Shown here: in pieces, positions 60,890-64,000 of the stretch | Numbering within the stretch: the first letter of the stretch is position 1 | How the letters are laid out: every line of letters starts with the position of its first letter | NCBI RefSeq assembly: GCF_000961095.1 | Contig: NZ_CP011058.1 | Location: 1,765,001-1,829,000, forward strand | Reading direction: 5' to 3' | DNA from: Paenibacillus beijingensis | GTDB taxonomy: Bacteria > Bacillota > Bacilli > Paenibacillales > Paenibacillaceae | Length of the DNA: 64,000 nt | Translations under genes and position numbers: made by a program | Notes under the pieces: generated by a model | What the model was told of the DNA's origin: nothing | The model's input: only the letters and a program-made list of their open reading frames with translations | Databases searched by the model: none

Positions 60890-62918
60890 TACCAGAACCT
60901 CCTTCCGGCAAGAGCGGCCGCAATCATAATGAACGCGATAACCGCCAGAAATCCGTAAACGGGACCTCTGCGCCCGAGCAGGCGGTGAAGCAGCCCTCCA
61001 GCAGCGAAAGCACTTTCCGCCGTCAAAGCGCCCGCGCCTTCGACTGCCATGGAGTCGAACCGGTGCAGCAGCCGTCCAAGCCCCAGCAGCGGGCGCACGA
61101 TAACGATTCTGATCGCTGCATCGATATAAAACCCTTGCTCCAGCATTGGAACAACCCAAGCCGCGCGTGATGGTATCTCATCCCTGCGCAGCCGCACAGT
61201 GCCCTTCATATAGATGAGCCATCCTAAATAAATGCCGAGCGCCGATGCCGCAACCGAGACGATCATCGCGTTTACGCCGCCGTGAGGCGCTTCGTATACT
61301 CCGCTCAGCCAAGTGCCGAGCCTGCCGCTCCACGGCGTTTCCAGCAGGCCGACCGGTAGGATCAGCAGCGCCAGCGCCGCCAGCGGCAGCTTCATCGCGG
61401 CCGGAAAGCCCGGCTTACCCGGAGCGGAACCGGCGGCGGAGGCCGCTGACGGCAGCGCCGGAGTTTTGACCGAATGTGCCGGCGGCTTGGCCGGCTGCGC
61501 CGGAGACTTGATTGGCTGTACCGGCGGCTTGGCCGTGGCGGGAGCCTGCGGAACCGCCGGTACGGAACCCTGCAGAGCCGCTGATTCCCGCATCGGGCCG
61601 GCAAACACAACAAAATACAAGCGCGTCAAATAGAGCGCCGTGCAAAATGCGGCGCCGGTTCCGGCCAAAAACAAAGGCGTGCTCGCATCCATCGCCACAG
61701 ACGCAATCGCGTCCCTCGACCAAAAGCCGGCAAGCGGCGGAATCCCCGCCATTGCCAGCCCCCCGATTCCGAATGTCCAGGCGGTCACCGGCATGCGCCG
61801 CCCGAGGCCGCCCATTTCATAAATATCGGCGGTCTTCGCGGCGCTGATCACATTGCCTGCCGCGAGCAGCAGCAGCGGCTTGAACAAGGCATGGGTCAGC
61901 AAATAGAAGATGGCCCCCGTCTGTGCGCCCAGCCCAAGCGCCATCAACATATGCCCCATTTGGCTAATTGTCGAATAAGCCAGAACGCGCCGGATATCCC
62001 GCTGAACCGCTGCAACGATTGCGGCAAGCAGCGCCGATATTCCGCCTACCCATGAGAGCGTAACCATAGCCCCATGAGAGTCTTCCAGCAGCGGCATCAT
62101 ACGGACAAGCAGGTATACGCCGAGTGCCGGCATGCCCACTCCTTGAATGAGCGCAATAGCCGCCAGCGGCGTCCGCGCCGCATCAGGAAGCCATCCGTGA
62201 AAGGGAAACTGCGCCGTTATCCCGGCGGCCGCCAATATAAGGAGCAGCCCAATCGCGGTCGTTATGGCCGGTGCCGCAGCTTCTCCGCCGTTCTGGAACA
62301 CATTTTGAATATTCACAAAGTCGAGCGTCCGGTCGGGCATATAAAGGAACAGCAGCGCTAATGCGGCAAGCAGTGCCGAGTCTCCGACACGGGCGATAAT
62401 AAACGCTTTTAACGCCGCCTTTTTCGACTCCTCACTTGCATACCAAAATCCGATCAGCAAAAACGTCCCGATTCCCGCTACTGCCCAAAAAAATAAAATG
62501 TCAGCGCATTATCCGCGATTGCCAGACCCGTCGTCGCGAATTGAAGCAGCGCCATATAGCCGTAAAAAACGGTAATCCGCTCATCCTGCTGCATCGATCC
62601 GGCCGCATAAATGCTGACGAGAAGTCCGACGGCCGTAATAATGACCAGCATAAGCGACGTCAGATTGGTCACCTCATACCCCACACGGAGCGGTTCATTG
62701 CCGATGCGCATCCATTCAAAGCGTCCGTTATAATTCTCCGCAGTACCGTTCAACCGGCCGCCCAGTACGGCAAGCGCCATTATAAAAGAAGCAAGCGAAA
62801 ACAAACCGCCTATCCACGCGCTTCCGCGTCTGAGGCTTCTGCCAAGTGCAGTCAGCAGCGCGAAAGCCGCCAGGTGGAATGCGGGAACGAGCCAGGCCGC
62901 CTGCGGCAGGATTTCCAT
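60889..62918 (-). pseudogene. nuoL: NuoL-like subunit, frameshifted in a T homopolymer
   Basis: The N-terminal part (62478-62918, 146 aa) and the remainder (60889-about 62480) lie in different frames. Adding one T to the TTTTTTT tract (AAAAAAA at 62484-62490 on the plus strand) joins them as ...TFYFFWAVAGIGTFLLIGFWYASEES..., a normal NuoL junction. Start ATG after GGAGGAGACG. The restored protein would have about 675 residues. Channel residues differ from E. coli NuoL as remembered: Glu of WEG is Ala, Lys of GKSAQ is Ile (GITAQ), His of ALIH is Gln, and Lys of SKDE is Arg. A Pro/Ala/Lys repeat region (about residue 310 of the 523-aa C-terminal segment) is inserted before the last helices. Adjacent nuoK-A genes are not seen. 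Confidence 0.82.
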
Positions 62919-63220
62919 CCGATACGTCTCCTCCTTGAATGTTAACTGTCAAGTCAATTATGCCCGCTGCGGGGTGCGCCAAACCGGTTCATCCATGCAA
63001 AAAAGCCGAGCTTGCGGCAAGCGGCGGCCAACAAATTTCCGTATGTAGAGGGCTTATCCGATTCCGGACCGCAAAGTTCATGCTTATCATGACGCAGTCA
63101 ACCTCGCTTTCGGATGGATTGGGGTGCGCAGCCAAAGCCCGCGCGCATTGCCCGAAATTCTTTCCAATTATAGCAAAAGGGTCCCGCTTCGTCTATGACG
63201 CTTATCGCGAAAGGCAGCAC

Positions 63221-63258
63221 AAACGGCCCGCCCCTCTGCCATGCAGAGAGACGGGCCG
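63221..63258. terminator. Hairpin after the HupE/UreJ gene
   Basis: CGGCCCG (63224-63230) pairs with CGGGCCG (63252-63258), with an inner CTCTGC/GCAGAG stem. A short T-rich stretch follows on the minus strand. It separates the HupE-type gene from nuoL; 62919-63220 shows no gene or promoter I can support. Confidence 0.6.
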
Positions 63259-63335
63259 CCCGAGGCGTGCTTACCCGGCAGGCTGCCGTACCAAACAAGC
63301 CCATTCTAAAGTATCCCCAAACCGTGCGGACGGTC

Positions 63336-64000
63336 TTATCTGAACAAACCGATCCGCTCGATAAACCAAATCAATCCGAAGCAGCCGATAATGCCGGAAC
63401 CGTAGTTGACCCAGTTCATTTTTACCGGTATCCGGCTTAAAGCCCAGAGCAGCGGCAGGCACACCGCCACGACGGCCAACTGGCCGATTTCGACGCCAAG
63501 GTTGAACGAGAACAGAGGAAGCGCCATATTTCCGGACAGCGTGCCTCTTAACACCTCGGCGAATCCGAAGCCGTGCACGAGACCGAACAATAAGGTGACG
63601 ATCCAGCGCCGGCTCTCCTTTTTTCGCCAAATATTTTCAACCGCGACGTAAACAATGCTGAGCGCAATGAGCGGCTCGACGATTTTCGGAGAAAGGTAGG
63701 CGACTTCCAGCGAAGACAATACGAGCGTAATGCAATGGCCGACGGTAAATGCCGAAATCAGCTTGACGATTTCCCATGATTTGCGATTGGAAGCGAGCAG
63801 CAGACCGAGCATAAACAGCATATGGTCGATTCCGGCCCAAATGTGCTCCATTCCCATCACGGTGTAGTCGAGCAGCGTTTGCAAAGGTACGGAAGACGCC
63901 GTTTGCAACGGTGAAGCCGTCTGTCCCGACGAGGAAAAAGACGACGGCCGCTCCGCACGATCGTTTTGATTTTCAGCCGCCGAAGCGGACGGTCCTTGGA
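63336..64000 (-). CDS. HupE/UreJ-family membrane protein, 5' part outside the window
   Basis: The reading frame stays open to the edge of the window, so the start lies beyond 64000 and this is the C-terminal part. The visible membrane part (about 190 aa, six or more helices) has the HupE_UreJ_2 pattern: MEHIWAGIDHMLFMLGLLL, SAFTVGHCITLVLSSL, FGLVHGFGFAEVL and a C-terminal IIGCFGLIWFIERI. The preceding visible stretch is Ser/Gln-rich and hydrophilic, suggesting an extracellular N-terminal domain. Such proteins are linked to nickel or metal handling or are of unknown role. The internal TTG at 63908 is not needed as a start. Confidence 0.82.
   Translation of the reverse strand, partial: QGPSASAAENQNDRAERPSSFSSSGQTASPLQTASSVPLQTLLDYTVMGMEHIWAGIDHMLFMLGLLLASNRKSWEIVKLISAFTVGHCITLVLSSLEVAYLSPKIVEPLIALSIVYVAVENIWRKKESRRWIVTLLFGLVHGFGFAEVLRGTLSGNMALPLFSFNLGVEIGQLAVVAVCLPLLWALSRIPVKMNWVNYGSGIIGCFGLIWFIERIGLFR

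Overview
The window looks like chromosomal DNA of a spore-forming Gram-positive of the Paenibacillaceae (Paenibacillus-like). Support comes from DegS/DegU, SpoIIID, SpoIIQ, SpoIID and an alpha/beta-type SASP; several very large S-layer homology (SLH) proteins; flagellar FlhO/FlhP beside Mbl; and a teichuronic/secondary-wall-polymer set (TagO, TagA-type transferase, CsaB, DUF5693). The assignment is inference from gene content and order. Almost every gene is on the minus strand, so the biological order runs from high to low coordinates.

Layout by region. (1) 0-6.2 kb: two small membrane proteins, the degS-degU two-component pair, and a secreted phosphodiester-glycosidase protein with a C-terminal stalk domain. 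(2) 6.4-23.7 kb: a cell-surface block. It holds a 1473-aa SLH protein with Ig-like repeats, metK, a SASP gene, a small anchored protein, an 850-aa secreted protein, the likely S-layer protein with N-terminal SLH domains, and a frameshifted SLH protein of about 1350 residues. (3) 24.2-34.7 kb: a metabolic island, AT-rich at both ends. It holds an esterase, a CUT1-type sugar ABC transporter, a cupin, a DUF2848 hydrolase, a nitrilase-family hydrolase, a PNPOx-fold flavoprotein, an HpaB-type monooxygenase and a GntR/FCD regulator, with an IS110 element inserted in the middle. Two near-identical palindromes in front of the monooxygenase and the regulator are probable GntR operators. (4) 35.2-42.4 kb: tagO, tagA, csaB, a DUF5693 membrane protein and phosphoglucomutase, which together fit synthesis and pyruvylation of the wall polymer that SLH domains bind. 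(5) 42.5-54.8 kb: fabZ, a PgsA-like enzyme, an EpuA-family protein, flhP, flhO, mbl, spoIIID, spoIIQ, spoIID, an Lrp regulator, a broken SDR gene, murA and ywzB (DUF1146), an order close to that of Bacillus. (6) 54.9-64 kb: an SLH-anchored subtilase, then nuoN (truncated), nuoM and nuoL (frameshifted), and at the edge a partial HupE/UreJ protein.

The points most worth a second look are these. The nuoL-nuoM-nuoN group has no nuoA-K beside it; its NuoN is half length and its antiporter-like subunits lack several lysines and glutamates normally needed for proton transfer. The IS110 element carries an upstream non-coding segment where a bridge RNA would be expected. Three different families of short structured intergenic repeats are present (23.8/44.7 kb, 44.3/51.1 kb and 34.9 kb). 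A long nested hairpin lies between mbl and flhO. The S-layer gene has two in-frame translation starts. No single obviously new defence-type or biosynthetic system was recognised; the catabolic island is the best candidate for an uncharacterised pathway.
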